Origin: Amycolatopsis sp. DSM 110486
GTDB taxonomy: Bacteria; Actinomycetota; Actinomycetes; Mycobacteriales; Pseudonocardiaceae
Length of the DNA stretch: 64,000 nucleotides
Reading direction: 5' to 3'
Assembly (NCBI RefSeq): GCF_019468465.1
Contig: NZ_CP080519.1
Location: forward strand, 8,859,001 to 8,923,000
The notes under the pieces were generated by a model that worked only from the letters and a program-made list of their open reading frames with translations, ran no database searches and was not told where the DNA came from. The position numbers were made by a program, and so were the translations under genes. Below are positions 34,101 to 41,507 of this stretch, one piece after another. How positions within the stretch are numbered: position 1 is the first letter of the stretch; each line of letters starts with the position of its first letter.

Positions 34101-34689
34101 GTCGGCGCGGATCGAGCGGTTCCTGCAGCTGTGCGCCGAGGAGAACCTGATCGTGGCGCAGCCCTCGACGCCCGCGTCGTACTTCCACCTGTTGCGGCGC
34201 CAGGCTTTCGCGCCGGTGCGCAAGCCGCTGGTGGTGTTCACGCCGAAGAGCATGCTGCGGCTGCGGGCCGCGGCCAGTGCCGTCGCGGACTTCACCGACG
34301 GTGCCTTTGCTCCGGTCCTCGACGACTACCGCGATCTTGACCCCGGCGCGGTCGAGAAGGTGGTGCTGGTGTCGGGCAAGCTGTACTACGACCTGCTCGC
34401 GCGGGCGGGCGCGAACGTCGCGCTGGTGCGGCTGGAACAGTTCCACCCGTTGCCGCAGGAGGAGCTGACGCGGGTGCTGTCCCGTTACCCGAACGCGGAA
34501 ATCGTGTGGGCGCAGGAGGAACCGAAGAATCAGGGGGCGTGGTCGTTCCTGCGGGGCGAGCTCGAACTGCCGGCCGGCAAGCGGCTGACGGTGGTGTCGC
34601 GGCCCGCCGCCGCGTCGCCCGCGGCGGGGTCGCACCACCGGCACCAGAAGGAGCAGGCCGAGCTGGTGCGACGGGTGCTGGAAGGTTGA
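31195..34689 (+). CDS. kgd: Multifunctional 2-oxoglutarate metabolism enzyme (Kgd/SucA-type)
   Basis: 1164 aa, somewhat shorter than usual Kgd (about 1200-1260). The short N-terminal SucA segment (NEWLVEELYDRYRQDKTSVD) is followed by a linker, an E2-like acyltransferase domain without lipoyl domain (TSTYDHRVIQGAGSGEFL near residue 280), and the thiamine-dependent E1 part with MAHRGRLNVL, HLGTEGVF, GDAALAGEG and RVNINNQVGF. Known family members decarboxylate 2-oxoglutarate, act as E1o/E2 hybrid, or carboligate with glyoxylate. GGAG lies 10 nt before ATG. Its TetR-type operator suggests a conditionally expressed, possibly second, copy. Confidence 0.92.
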   Translation: MAGTDVDEESPVGFGVNEWLVEELYDRYRQDKTSVDRSWWPVFENYRPEAATPSASPKPSAPLAPGEQPDGDVTVLRGTAKTLASTMDASLTVPTATSVRTVPAKLLVENRIVVNDHLRRTGGSKVSFTHLLGWALVQAVKRFPGQNVHYAVVDGKPAVVTPEHVGLGIAIDLARPDGRRTLVVPVIKAAETLTFGEFLASYEDLVARARGNALKVDDFAGVTLSLTNPGGIGTEHSVPRLTQGQGSIIGAGALEYPAAFKGASAQWLADNGIGKTLTLTSTYDHRVIQGAGSGEFLRLVEELLLGEHGFYDDVFAALRIPYEPLRWASEVTESVDKTTRVHELIDAYRAHGHLVADTDPLEYRQRAHPDLDPATHGLTLWDLDREFATGGVGGRERMALRDILGLLRDAYCRTLSVEYTYIQEPEQRRWLRERVEQPFAKPAHDEQLHLLGKLTEAEAFETFLQTKYVGQTRFSLEGGESAIALLDAILGRAAGEGLAGATIAMAHRGRLNVLATIAGKTHRQIFDEFEDSGEAGDGSGDVKYHLGTEGVFTAADGAELPVYLAANPSHLDAVDGVLLGVARARQDRSGDAKFSTLPIIVHGDAALAGEGVVAETLQMSQLRGYRVGGTIRVNINNQVGFTTLPQDGRSSVYSTDVAKTIQAPVVHVNGDDPEAVVRAGRLAFAYRQEFGRDVLIDLICYRRRGHNEADDPSMTQPRMYAVIEAKPSVRKLYTEVLARRGELTADELAAAERDFRDRLERAFAQTTVDGAAAAASEARPAASARPTAISDVTVKQIATAFTDQPAGFTVHPKLAPLLAKRAEMGEKGGIDWAFAELLAFGSLVLDGVPVRLAGQDSRRGTFVQRHAVLHDHVTGREWTPLADLGETQAPFRIYDSLLSEYAALGFEYGYSVERPDALVLWEAQFGDFVNGAQVIVDEFVSSAEQKWGQSSSVVMLLPHGYEGRGPDHSSARIERFLQLCAEENLIVAQPSTPASYFHLLRRQAFAPVRKPLVVFTPKSMLRLRAAASAVADFTDGAFAPVLDDYRDLDPGAVEKVVLVSGKLYYDLLARAGANVALVRLEQFHPLPQEELTRVLSRYPNAEIVWAQEEPKNQGAWSFLRGELELPAGKRLTVVSRPAAASPAAGSHHRHQKEQAELVRRVLEG

Positions 34690-34692
34690 GCG

Positions 34693-35058
34693 TCAGACCT
34701 CGGGGAGGATCCGGCCGTCTTCGAGGACGTTCGCGCCGGGGATCTCGGTGAGGAAGATCGCGACGCTTTCCTTGGCGTCGCCGGTGATCGCGCACCAGTC
34801 GTCGGCCAGCCGGTGCAGCAGCCGGGCCCGCAGCTCCGGCGGCCGGCCGGCGCGGATGAAGCCGACCAGGCGCGGGCTCGTCACCGGCTCCCCGGCGACG
34901 AAGATGCTCCCGGGCGCGACCTCGGTGAACGAGCAGTGCACGTAGACCTCGGGCGCCCCCGTGACCTCGGCGTGGACTTTCGTGACCGCCGCCGCGACTT
35001 CGGCCCGGTGCTTCAACGTCGCGCCACCGCTCGGGACCGTGAACTGGTAGAAGGGCAT
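34693..35058 (-). CDS. Tautomerase-superfamily protein, cis-CaaD-like
   Basis: 121 aa. The mature N-terminus would be Pro (MPFYQF), the catalytic base/acid of this superfamily. The alignment by eye is to cis-3-chloroacrylic acid dehalogenase-like proteins: His in TKVHAEVTGA, two Arg in GFIRAGRPPELR, and Glu in VLEDGRILP correspond to cis-CaaD His28, Arg70/Arg73 and Glu114. The Tyr103 position appears not to be Tyr. It may be a hydratase/tautomerase with only promiscuous dehalogenase activity. It is convergent with kgd (3-bp gap) and divergent from an HxlR regulator. Confidence 0.75.
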   Translation of the reverse strand: MPFYQFTVPSGGATLKHRAEVAAAVTKVHAEVTGAPEVYVHCSFTEVAPGSIFVAGEPVTSPRLVGFIRAGRPPELRARLLHRLADDWCAITGDAKESVAIFLTEIPGANVLEDGRILPEV

Positions 35059-35129
35059 CGTTGTCCTCTCAGCGGCCGGGACTCGAATCGAGTCTGACCC
35101 TAGGGGGCGGCCGCGGTGCCTGCAACCAG

Positions 35130-35152
35130 GTAAGACTCAGAAGTTGTCTTAC
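35130..35152. promoter_or_regulatory. Inverted repeat in tautomerase/HxlR divergent region
   Basis: GTAAGAC (35130-35136) and GTCTTAC (35146-35152) are perfect arms around 9 bp. The right arm overlaps a TTGTCT -35-like box, and TACGAT at 35165-35170 can serve as -10. This is a probable HxlR operator controlling both directions. Confidence 0.6.
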
Positions 35153-35177
35153 TCGGGCTTGTCCTACGATGGTCGCC

Positions 35178-35624
35178 ATGAAGCACGACGAGCTCCAGGG
35201 CGTCTACTGCTCCGTCGCCCGCACATGGTCGGTGATCGGCGAGCGCTGGACGATGATGATCCTGCGCGAGTGCTTCCGCGGCGAGCGGCGCTACGACCAC
35301 TTCCGCACGAAGCTGGGCCTCGGCAGCAACGTGCTGAACGACCGCCTGCGCCTGCTCACGGCGGAGGGCGTCCTGGACCGCGTGCAGTACCAGGACACCC
35401 CGCCGCGGCACGAATACCGCCTGACGGAGAAGGGCGCGGACCTCTACCCGATCCTGCTCGCCGTCATGTCCTGGGGCGACAAGTACCAGAACGAGGTCCC
35501 CCCGGTCCGCCTCCACCACCGCGACTGCGGCCACCCCGCAGACCCCCGCCCGACGTGCGCGCATTGCGGCGAGCCGGTGGGATGGCGGGATCTGACGGCG
35601 GAGTTCGAACCGGGAGCTTGGTAG
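35178..35624 (+). CDS. HxlR-family transcriptional regulator
   Basis: 148 aa. HxlR signature CSVARTWSVIGERWTMMILR, then GERRYDHFRTKLGLGSNVLN and wing RHEYRLTEKGADLYPILLAV. The C-terminal DCGHPADPRPTCAHCG has spaced Cys/His that could bind zinc. No ribosome site precedes ATG 35178, and the -10 box at 35165-35170 puts the transcript start at or next to it, so the mRNA is probably leaderless; an upstream in-frame ATG (35169) lies inside the -10 box. The likely target is the divergent tautomerase gene. Confidence 0.85.
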   Translation: MKHDELQGVYCSVARTWSVIGERWTMMILRECFRGERRYDHFRTKLGLGSNVLNDRLRLLTAEGVLDRVQYQDTPPRHEYRLTEKGADLYPILLAVMSWGDKYQNEVPPVRLHHRDCGHPADPRPTCAHCGEPVGWRDLTAEFEPGAW

Positions 35625-35705
35625 TCCTCGGCTTGCGGCGAGTGCGCCGTGGTGAAGAGTGCAGCAAGCGCACGACAACCGTTGCGTAGGCGAATGCCTG
35701 CGCTG

Positions 35706-35742
35706 AGCGGGGTTCGAGCCTGGTCCCGGCTCGAACCCCGCT
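35706..35742. terminator. Bidirectional terminator between hxlR-type and ahpD-like genes
   Basis: Perfect 15-bp stem AGCGGGGTTCGAGCC / GGCTCGAACCCCGCT with a 7-nt loop (35721-35727). It sits between two convergent genes, just before the stop of the AhpD-like gene. Confidence 0.75.
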
Positions 35743-35749
35743 TGCAAAC

Positions 35750-36298
35750 TCAGTCGTGCCGGTGGGGCTGCACGACGGGGAACTCGTTGTCGGTGTCGGC
35801 GACGATGTTGAAGTAGTTCGTCAGGATGTTGAGCGCCAGGTTGCCGATGACCTCGCCGATCTCGGCGTTGGTGACACCGGCTTCGCGGGCGGCCTTGAGG
35901 ACGGTCTCGTCGATCGTGCCGCGGCCGCGGGCGATGGTGTCGGACAGGGTGAGCAGGGCGGCGACGTGCTCGTCGGCCGAGTCGGCGTGGCGGGCGCGCT
36001 CGAGCTCGTCCGCGTCGAGCTTGGCGACCTTCCTGCCCAGCATCGTGTGCGCCGACAGGCAGTAGGTGCACTGGTTGTACTCGGCGGTGGCGAGCGCGAG
36101 GCGCTCGCGGACCGCGGCGGGCAGCACGCCGCCGGCGAGCGCGCCGGACAGGCCGAGATAGCCCTTCAGGAGCGCGGGGCTGCTCGCCATGGTCTTCGCC
36201 ATGTTCGGGATCGCGCCCATGTTCTTCTTCGTCTCGGTGAGCAGGACCGCGGCCTGGCCGGTGGCGTGCTCGAGCTCGATCTGGGGCAGCGTCGACAT
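35750..36298 (-). CDS. Carboxymuconolactone decarboxylase / AhpD-like peroxidase-related protein
   Basis: 182 aa, all-helical CMD family. The redox CxxC with following His is YNQCTYCLSAHT near residue 75-85, the AhpD alkylhydroperoxidase core. ETKKNMGAIPNMAKTMA is the typical N-terminal segment. It is likely a thiol-dependent peroxide or reactive-species reductase. ATG 36298 has GGAAGG upstream. It is divergent from a CGNR regulator; CCTAAYG repeats between them may link the two. Confidence 0.85.
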   Translation of the reverse strand: MSTLPQIELEHATGQAAVLLTETKKNMGAIPNMAKTMASSPALLKGYLGLSGALAGGVLPAAVRERLALATAEYNQCTYCLSAHTMLGRKVAKLDADELERARHADSADEHVAALLTLSDTIARGRGTIDETVLKAAREAGVTNAEIGEVIGNLALNILTNYFNIVADTDNEFPVVQPHRHD

Positions 36299-36308
36299 CT
36301 CGGACCTT

Positions 36309-36398
36309 CCTAATGTTTGGATCTTGGATAACCGTTAGGTCAAGGTGGCACGAGTCGACCGGCGGTGTCAAATGGTTGTGACGCAGACTTCCATTAGG
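36309..36398. promoter_or_regulatory. Three CCTAAYG elements in the ahpD-like/CGNR intergenic region
   Basis: CCTAATG at 36309-36315 faces CGTTAGG at 36333-36339 (an inverted pair), and a third copy, CATTAGG, lies at 36392-36398, close to the CGNR gene. They could be binding sites for the CGNR regulator. A TAGAGT box at 36405-36410 is 7 bp from the CGNR start codon. Confidence 0.45.
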
Positions 36399-36417
36399 CA
36401 GTGCTAGAGTGGGTGCC

Positions 36418-37005
36418 ATGACGACCGCTGCCCTGCTCGGCGAACCACTCCCGGTGGAGCTGATGAACACCGTGAACGCCGGCCGCGACGGCGTGACCGA
36501 CGCGCTGACGGACGATGCCGACGTCGCCGGTTGGCTGGCGGTGGTCGCCCCTCGTCTCGAGACCGAGGCCGGCGTGGCGCTCGACGGCGACTCAGCGCCC
36601 GTCGCCGACCGGCTGCGACGCCTGCGCGACGCCCTGCGCGCGCTCGCCGCCGAGGCCACGGAAGACCCTCGCCCGGTCGCGGTCGAGGTGGCCCGGGCCG
36701 ACGCGCTGGCCACGCTCAACGATCTGGCCCAGACCCGCGCCGAGCTCGTCTGGCCTGAGGACGGCGAGCCCGCGCGCGTGCTGCGTTCGGGCGGCACTCC
36801 GGCCGAACGCGCGGTGGCTTTTCTGGCGCACCAAGGTATCGACCTGCTCGGCGGCGACCAGCGGCAGAAGCTACGCGCTTGTCTTGCGCCGAACTGCCTG
36901 CTGTTTTTCGTGAAAGACCACTCCCGGCGTGAGTGGTGCTCGGCCGGGTGCGGGAACAGGGCGCGCGTTCAGCGGCATTACCAGCGGCACCACGCCAAGA
37001 GCTGA
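36418..37005 (+). CDS. CGNR zinc-finger transcriptional regulator
   Basis: 195 aa. The N-terminal ABATE-type domain begins around PVELMNTVNAGRDGV. The C-terminal CGNR zinc finger is complete: RACLAPNCLLFFVKD then REWCSAGCGNRARVQRHYQR, with the four Cys of the finger and the CGNR signature. ATG 36418 follows a TAGAGT -10-like box by 7 bp and has no ribosome site, so the mRNA is probably leaderless. It probably regulates the divergent AhpD-like gene. Confidence 0.88.
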   Translation: MTTAALLGEPLPVELMNTVNAGRDGVTDALTDDADVAGWLAVVAPRLETEAGVALDGDSAPVADRLRRLRDALRALAAEATEDPRPVAVEVARADALATLNDLAQTRAELVWPEDGEPARVLRSGGTPAERAVAFLAHQGIDLLGGDQRQKLRACLAPNCLLFFVKDHSRREWCSAGCGNRARVQRHYQRHHAKS

Positions 37006-37009
37006 CGGG

Positions 37010-39802
37010 CTACGCGCCGTTGTCACTCCTGGCGGCGTGCGGGTCCGGCGGGTTGACGACCGGCAGGTCCCACGCCCGGCGGAACGCGCTGATGGTCAGC
37101 CAAGCGAGCCGTGCGTTGACGGGGAAGAGCTGCCGGACCGACGTGAGGGTGTCGAACGACGCGTCTCCCTCGCCGCGCCCGCGTTCGAGATCCGCCGGGC
37201 CGAACACCGGGCCGAACACTTCGAGGACGGTGCCGAGGTAGTACAGGTGCCCGAGCGTTTCGAGCTGAAGCCGGTGCAGTGCAACGGTTTCGGTCGTCAC
37301 CACAGCAGTGACCGGTGGCTGAGCCGCGGCCGTCAGCAGTGAAGCGCCGTCAGCCACGGCATGGGCGTCGACGTGCCGGACCAGCTCGCTCACGGCGACG
37401 TCGTCGAAGGTGTCGCGGCCCACGACCGTGCGCAGGGCCGCCCGCTTGTCCCGCAGTTCCTCCCCGACGAGCCGGTGCGCCACGTCGGCCAGCTGCCCGG
37501 CCGAGCCGAGCACCTGCCGAGTCACGCGGATCAGCTCGCGGGGCAGCCCGCCGGCCAGGCAGTGCGCCAGGCACACGAACGGTTCCGGCAGCCCCAGCAC
37601 GCGCCGGTTCAGCAGCTGCCGCGCGTCGCCGAGCCGCAGGTACTCCAGCCGGAAGATGCTGTCGAACGTGCTGTCGAACGCGTCGCGCACCGGCAGCCCA
37701 CGGCGTTCGAACGACGCCAGCGCGTCCTCCGACACCGAGACCAGCAGCAGGAAACCGGGCACGTCGAAAGTCAGCACCGCCTTGATCTCGTTGACGAAAT
37801 CCTGGGCCGCCTCCGCCGAGACGATCTTGTCCAACTCGTCGAGGATGACGACCACGGACGGCGTCGCCATCTGCGGCAATCCGCGGACGCAGTCGACCGT
37901 CACCTCGAGGAAGGCGCTGAACTCGTGCACGATCTGCGGATACGTCAGCGGCTGCCGGGTGGTCTCCCGAGAGCCGCTCACGCCGGCTTCGGCACCGACC
38001 GGCAGGCCGACTTTCCCCGACCAGCCCGACGTGTGCTTCTGCTGGTACCGGATCCGGCCGAGGTTGCCCTCCGCGACAGCCTTCAGCGCCCGCACGTCGC
38101 CGGGTTCGAGGCCGGGCTGCTCGCGAACGTCGGCCGGCTCCGGTGACGACACGCGGCGGCGGCGCCGCGCCAGAGTCGCGACACCGGCCACGCCCAGCAG
38201 CGTCACGAGCGTCCACCAGTTCGCCGTGAGCCAGGTCCGCAGGTCGGCCTGCGGGCTGCGCAACGTCAGCGACCCCAGGACACCGACGATGACCCACGCG
38301 ACCACCACAGCGGCGAACGGCCACGCCCGGCGCAGCACCGGCCACACCGCCGACCACCGGCTGGGCCGGTCCACGACCTCGGCGCCCTCGGACTCGCAGA
38401 ACCTGATCACCGCCTCGCACATCCGCGAGTGGAGGTGCAGCACGAACTCGCGCGCGTCGTAGCGCACCGGGACGCTCTCCAGCAACGCGATGTGCACGCG
38501 GTTCGGGTCCAGGAACCGGCCCGCCTGGTACGCCTCCAGCAGCGTCGACTTGCCCACGCCGCGCGGGCCCGCCATCCCGACCGCGCCGCCGCGGATGCCC
38601 GAGAGCAAGGACCGCAGCCGCCGGGCCGCGTCGGTGTCCAGGAAGACCTGCTCACCGGGGCGCATCTGGCCGAGCGCACCGCGATCGAGCTCGGGCAGCT
38701 CCGTGCTGAACGGCGGGTCGAGTACCGCGGTGAGGTGCAGCCGCACGCTCTGCTCGACCTGCGCTACAGCGGCTTTCGTCCACTCTTTGCTCGCTGTCTC
38801 GCGGGCCAGCTCCAGCTGGTCGCGGCGGCGGGTCCACGCGGGACTGCCGAACCGGGCGGGATCCCGCGAGAGCCGCGCGGGCACGGAGCTGAGCAGGAGC
38901 GGACCGCCGAAGACCGCGATCAGCGAGCACAGCACGTCGGCCACCACCCATGCGGTCCATTCCCCGCCCGCTGCGGTGAAAACCGGGCTGAGGATCGCGG
39001 CCGCCGCCACCGTGACGAGCAGTTCCCGCCGGACGACCGGACCCGGGACGCGCCGACCCGGCGGCTCGTCCTTGAGCTTCATGAACCCGATCGCCGTCAC
39101 CATGAACAGCGCGAACGCGGCGACGAGGCCGAGGGCGACCCAGACGATCACCGCCCAGAACGGGCCCATGCTCTCGCGCGAGGAGGGCCACAGCCGCAGG
39201 ATCAGCAACAGGTACGTCGTGGCGAAGCCGGTCAGGAACGGCCAGCCCGCACCGCCGAGGGCCGGTTCGCCGTTCAGCCGCCGACCCGCCCGCGCGACGG
39301 CGAGGTATGCCGGCCGGAGCAAGGTGAATCCCGTGACCACCACTGCCGCCGACACCCAGAAGTGCGCGGTCGGGCTCAGCGGGGTCTGCAGCAGCTGCCA
39401 GACGACGACCGGCACCAGGACACCGAGCCACAGGGCGGAACCCAGCAGTGCGTGGGCGACCTTGTCACGCGGGTCGGGTTGCCCGGCCGCCTGCTGGGGC
39501 GGGGTTTCGTGCGCGTCGAGGGCCTGGCGGGCCTGGCGCAGCACGGAGATCTGCTCGTTGGTCTCGCTGAGCAGCGTGTCCGAGTCGCCGGTGACCCGCT
39601 GCACGACCTCCGTCCGAACGCCCTCGTCCCGCACCCGGTGAGCCACGGTCACGTCCGGGGATTCGGCGAAGAAGCCGAGCATGGCCTCGGCGGTGGGCTT
39701 GATCAACTCGCGCAGCTCTTCGACGAGCTCGTCGCGGACCGGTTCGCTGTTCTTCGCGGGTTCCGGCAGGGCATCGGCGAGGGACTGTGGCGGCGCGGTC
39801 AC
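37010..39802 (-). CDS. KAP-like transmembrane P-loop NTPase
   Basis: 930 aa from GTG 39802 (a longer frame would need a TTG start). After a soluble N-terminus, about six membrane spans lie at residues 115-305. The NTPase has Walker A GPRGVGKSTLLEAY at about 410, and Walker B VVVILDELDK at about 650. Two more membrane spans (about 490-545) sit between Walker A and B, the insertion that marks KAP P-loop NTPases. A helical C-terminal part follows. KAP proteins are linked to membrane-anchored complexes and, in some bacteria, to defence; the role here is unknown. Its stop is 4 bp past the CGNR gene end on the other strand. Confidence 0.75.
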   Translation of the reverse strand: MTAPPQSLADALPEPAKNSEPVRDELVEELRELIKPTAEAMLGFFAESPDVTVAHRVRDEGVRTEVVQRVTGDSDTLLSETNEQISVLRQARQALDAHETPPQQAAGQPDPRDKVAHALLGSALWLGVLVPVVVWQLLQTPLSPTAHFWVSAAVVVTGFTLLRPAYLAVARAGRRLNGEPALGGAGWPFLTGFATTYLLLILRLWPSSRESMGPFWAVIVWVALGLVAAFALFMVTAIGFMKLKDEPPGRRVPGPVVRRELLVTVAAAAILSPVFTAAGGEWTAWVVADVLCSLIAVFGGPLLLSSVPARLSRDPARFGSPAWTRRRDQLELARETASKEWTKAAVAQVEQSVRLHLTAVLDPPFSTELPELDRGALGQMRPGEQVFLDTDAARRLRSLLSGIRGGAVGMAGPRGVGKSTLLEAYQAGRFLDPNRVHIALLESVPVRYDAREFVLHLHSRMCEAVIRFCESEGAEVVDRPSRWSAVWPVLRRAWPFAAVVVAWVIVGVLGSLTLRSPQADLRTWLTANWWTLVTLLGVAGVATLARRRRRVSSPEPADVREQPGLEPGDVRALKAVAEGNLGRIRYQQKHTSGWSGKVGLPVGAEAGVSGSRETTRQPLTYPQIVHEFSAFLEVTVDCVRGLPQMATPSVVVILDELDKIVSAEAAQDFVNEIKAVLTFDVPGFLLLVSVSEDALASFERRGLPVRDAFDSTFDSIFRLEYLRLGDARQLLNRRVLGLPEPFVCLAHCLAGGLPRELIRVTRQVLGSAGQLADVAHRLVGEELRDKRAALRTVVGRDTFDDVAVSELVRHVDAHAVADGASLLTAAAQPPVTAVVTTETVALHRLQLETLGHLYYLGTVLEVFGPVFGPADLERGRGEGDASFDTLTSVRQLFPVNARLAWLTISAFRRAWDLPVVNPPDPHAARSDNGA

Positions 39803-39956
39803 AGCGCGGAATCCTATCGGGGCGAACGCCCCCACACCGGCGATTCCGGAAACTTCGGCCTCGCGGCGCGCCGAGAACAATCGCCGTTGTACGGCGCTTG
39901 TACGGTCCGCCGCGATCCTGGCCGCACTTCACAGGCGTCAGGACGGAGCCGGGATC

Positions 39957-41444
39957 ATGGGATTGAGACGTTTCGCGACCGGGGTGCTGGCGGCCGCCGC
40001 CGCGGCCGCGGGGCTGGGGGCGCTGCCCGCCGCGCCCGCATCGGCCGACGTGGCGAGCACGGTGGTGTTCCAGGCGAACACCGGAGGGTACGACTGCTTC
40101 CGCATTCCCGCGGTGGTGAAGGCGCACAACGGGGACCTGCTCGCCTTCGCCGAGGGACGGCACACGGGGGCCGACTGCGCGGACATCGGTGATGTGGACG
40201 TGGTGCTCAAGCGGTCGAAGGACAACGGCAAGACATGGAGCGCGTCGACCATCGCGGTGCAGGGATTCGGCGACACCAAGGACAACGCGGTGCCGATCGT
40301 GCTGCCGACGGGCCGGGTCGTGCTGCTGACCGAGATGCAGTGCGTGAAGTCGGCGGCGTGCGGGCGGGTGCCGCGCGTGAGCTACAGCGACGACAACGGC
40401 GCGACCTGGACGGCCCCCAAAGCGCTCACCGCGCAGCTCGGTTTCTCCGCCGCGCCGAACTGGCTCGCGACCGGCCCCGGCCACGGCATCGTGCTGCAGC
40501 ACGGCGCGCACGCCGGCCGGCTCGTGGTCGGCATGGGCTACCAGGTGACCCCGTCGAGCCCGAACTTCGGCACGCTGATCTACAGCGACGACCAGGGCGT
40601 GACGTGGCATCTGGGCGCGTCGGACCAGGCCGTCGACCCGAACACGCTGAACCCGCAGGAGATCAGCGTCACCGAGCTCGCCGACGGGCGCATCTACGCG
40701 GCCGCGCGCAACGACCACTACTCGAAGCCCGCCGACGCCTGCGCCATCCACAACCGGGCCTTCGCGATCAGCTCCGACGGCGGGGCGACGTTCGACAAGA
40801 AGTTCGCCGTGGAGACCGGTCTGACGACCCCGCAGGTGCAGGGCTCGGTGCTGGAGATGAGCGCCACGACCGCCGGCGGCGCCTACGACCGGCTGCTGTT
40901 CGCCGGACCGTCCACTTGCGACCGGCGCAAGGAGCTGCGCGTGCGCTCGTCCTTCGACGAGGGCGGCACGTGGACGAGCGATGCGAACAGCCTGCTCGTG
41001 TGGGGCCAGGACGCGTCCTACACAGACATGATCTCGCTGGGCCCGACGTCGGTCGGCCTGCTGTACGAGGCCGGCCCCGAGTTCCAGGCCGACGCCGGTA
41101 TCCGCTGGTCCACGGTGTCGGAGACCCAGCTCGGCGCCCCGGCCTGCGGCACCGGCTACGGCGTGATCGACTCGGCCCCGCTGGGCACGGCGGGCACCGC
41201 GTACCTGTCCTACAACGCGGCGAACGGCCAGAACTGCGTCAGCACCATGAAGAAGACCGGCGCGGGCACGCCGTCGCAGACCTCGGCCTACCTGCAGGTG
41301 GAGGGCGCGACGCGCAAGACGGACTCGGGCGCGTTCTCCTACTACGCCGGCCCGGTGTCGGCGGCCGCGGCGGGCAAGTGCGTGCAGTGGGGTGGCGCGA
41401 TCGGCGCGGACAAGTACGACAGCCCCTTCGAACACTGCGGTTGA
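39957..41444 (+). CDS. Secreted exo-sialidase (neuraminidase), BNR repeats
   Basis: 495 aa. Signal peptide MGLRRFATGVLAAAAAAAGL, possibly twin-Arg-like, cleaved near APASA. The mature enzyme has the FRIP motif at residues 48-51 (arginine of the triad) and five Asp-boxes: SKDNGKTW, SDDNGATW, SDDQGVTW, SSDGGATF and SFDEGGTW. Catalytic candidates include DIGDVDVV, YEAGPEFQAD (Glu) and late Arg/Tyr in RKELRVRSS and FSYYAGP. It hydrolyses terminal sialic acids outside the cell. GGAG precedes the ATG. A strong terminator follows; no sialic-acid catabolic genes are nearby. Confidence 0.9.
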   Translation: MGLRRFATGVLAAAAAAAGLGALPAAPASADVASTVVFQANTGGYDCFRIPAVVKAHNGDLLAFAEGRHTGADCADIGDVDVVLKRSKDNGKTWSASTIAVQGFGDTKDNAVPIVLPTGRVVLLTEMQCVKSAACGRVPRVSYSDDNGATWTAPKALTAQLGFSAAPNWLATGPGHGIVLQHGAHAGRLVVGMGYQVTPSSPNFGTLIYSDDQGVTWHLGASDQAVDPNTLNPQEISVTELADGRIYAAARNDHYSKPADACAIHNRAFAISSDGGATFDKKFAVETGLTTPQVQGSVLEMSATTAGGAYDRLLFAGPSTCDRRKELRVRSSFDEGGTWTSDANSLLVWGQDASYTDMISLGPTSVGLLYEAGPEFQADAGIRWSTVSETQLGAPACGTGYGVIDSAPLGTAGTAYLSYNAANGQNCVSTMKKTGAGTPSQTSAYLQVEGATRKTDSGAFSYYAGPVSAAAAGKCVQWGGAIGADKYDSPFEHCG

Positions 41445-41463
41445 TCGGACTCTGCGGTTGAAA

Positions 41464-41503
41464 CCAGGGGGCCTCCGGCTCGACAAGGCCGGAGGCCCCC
41501 TGG
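41464..41503. terminator. Bidirectional terminator between sialidase and ABC operon
   Basis: A perfect 16-bp stem (41464-41479 with 41488-41503), starting CCAGGGGGCCTCCGGC, and an 8-nt loop TCGACAAG. It ends the sialidase gene and the minus-strand transporter operon. Confidence 0.85.
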
Positions 41504-41507
41504 CTCG

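Noticed and set aside
31171..34644. A 1157-codon minus-strand ORF
   Set aside because: Exact antisense of kgd, whose domain motifs are unmistakable on the plus strand.
35640..35705. Possible tRNA in the gap after the HxlR gene
   Set aside because: No cloverleaf arms, T-loop consensus or CCA-adjacent acceptor can be drawn; the clear structure there is the terminator at 35706-35742.
38429..40192. Plus-strand ORF across the KAP-like gene into the sialidase
   Set aside because: Its translation is low-complexity Arg/Gly/Glu; the opposite strand has Walker motifs and membrane spans.
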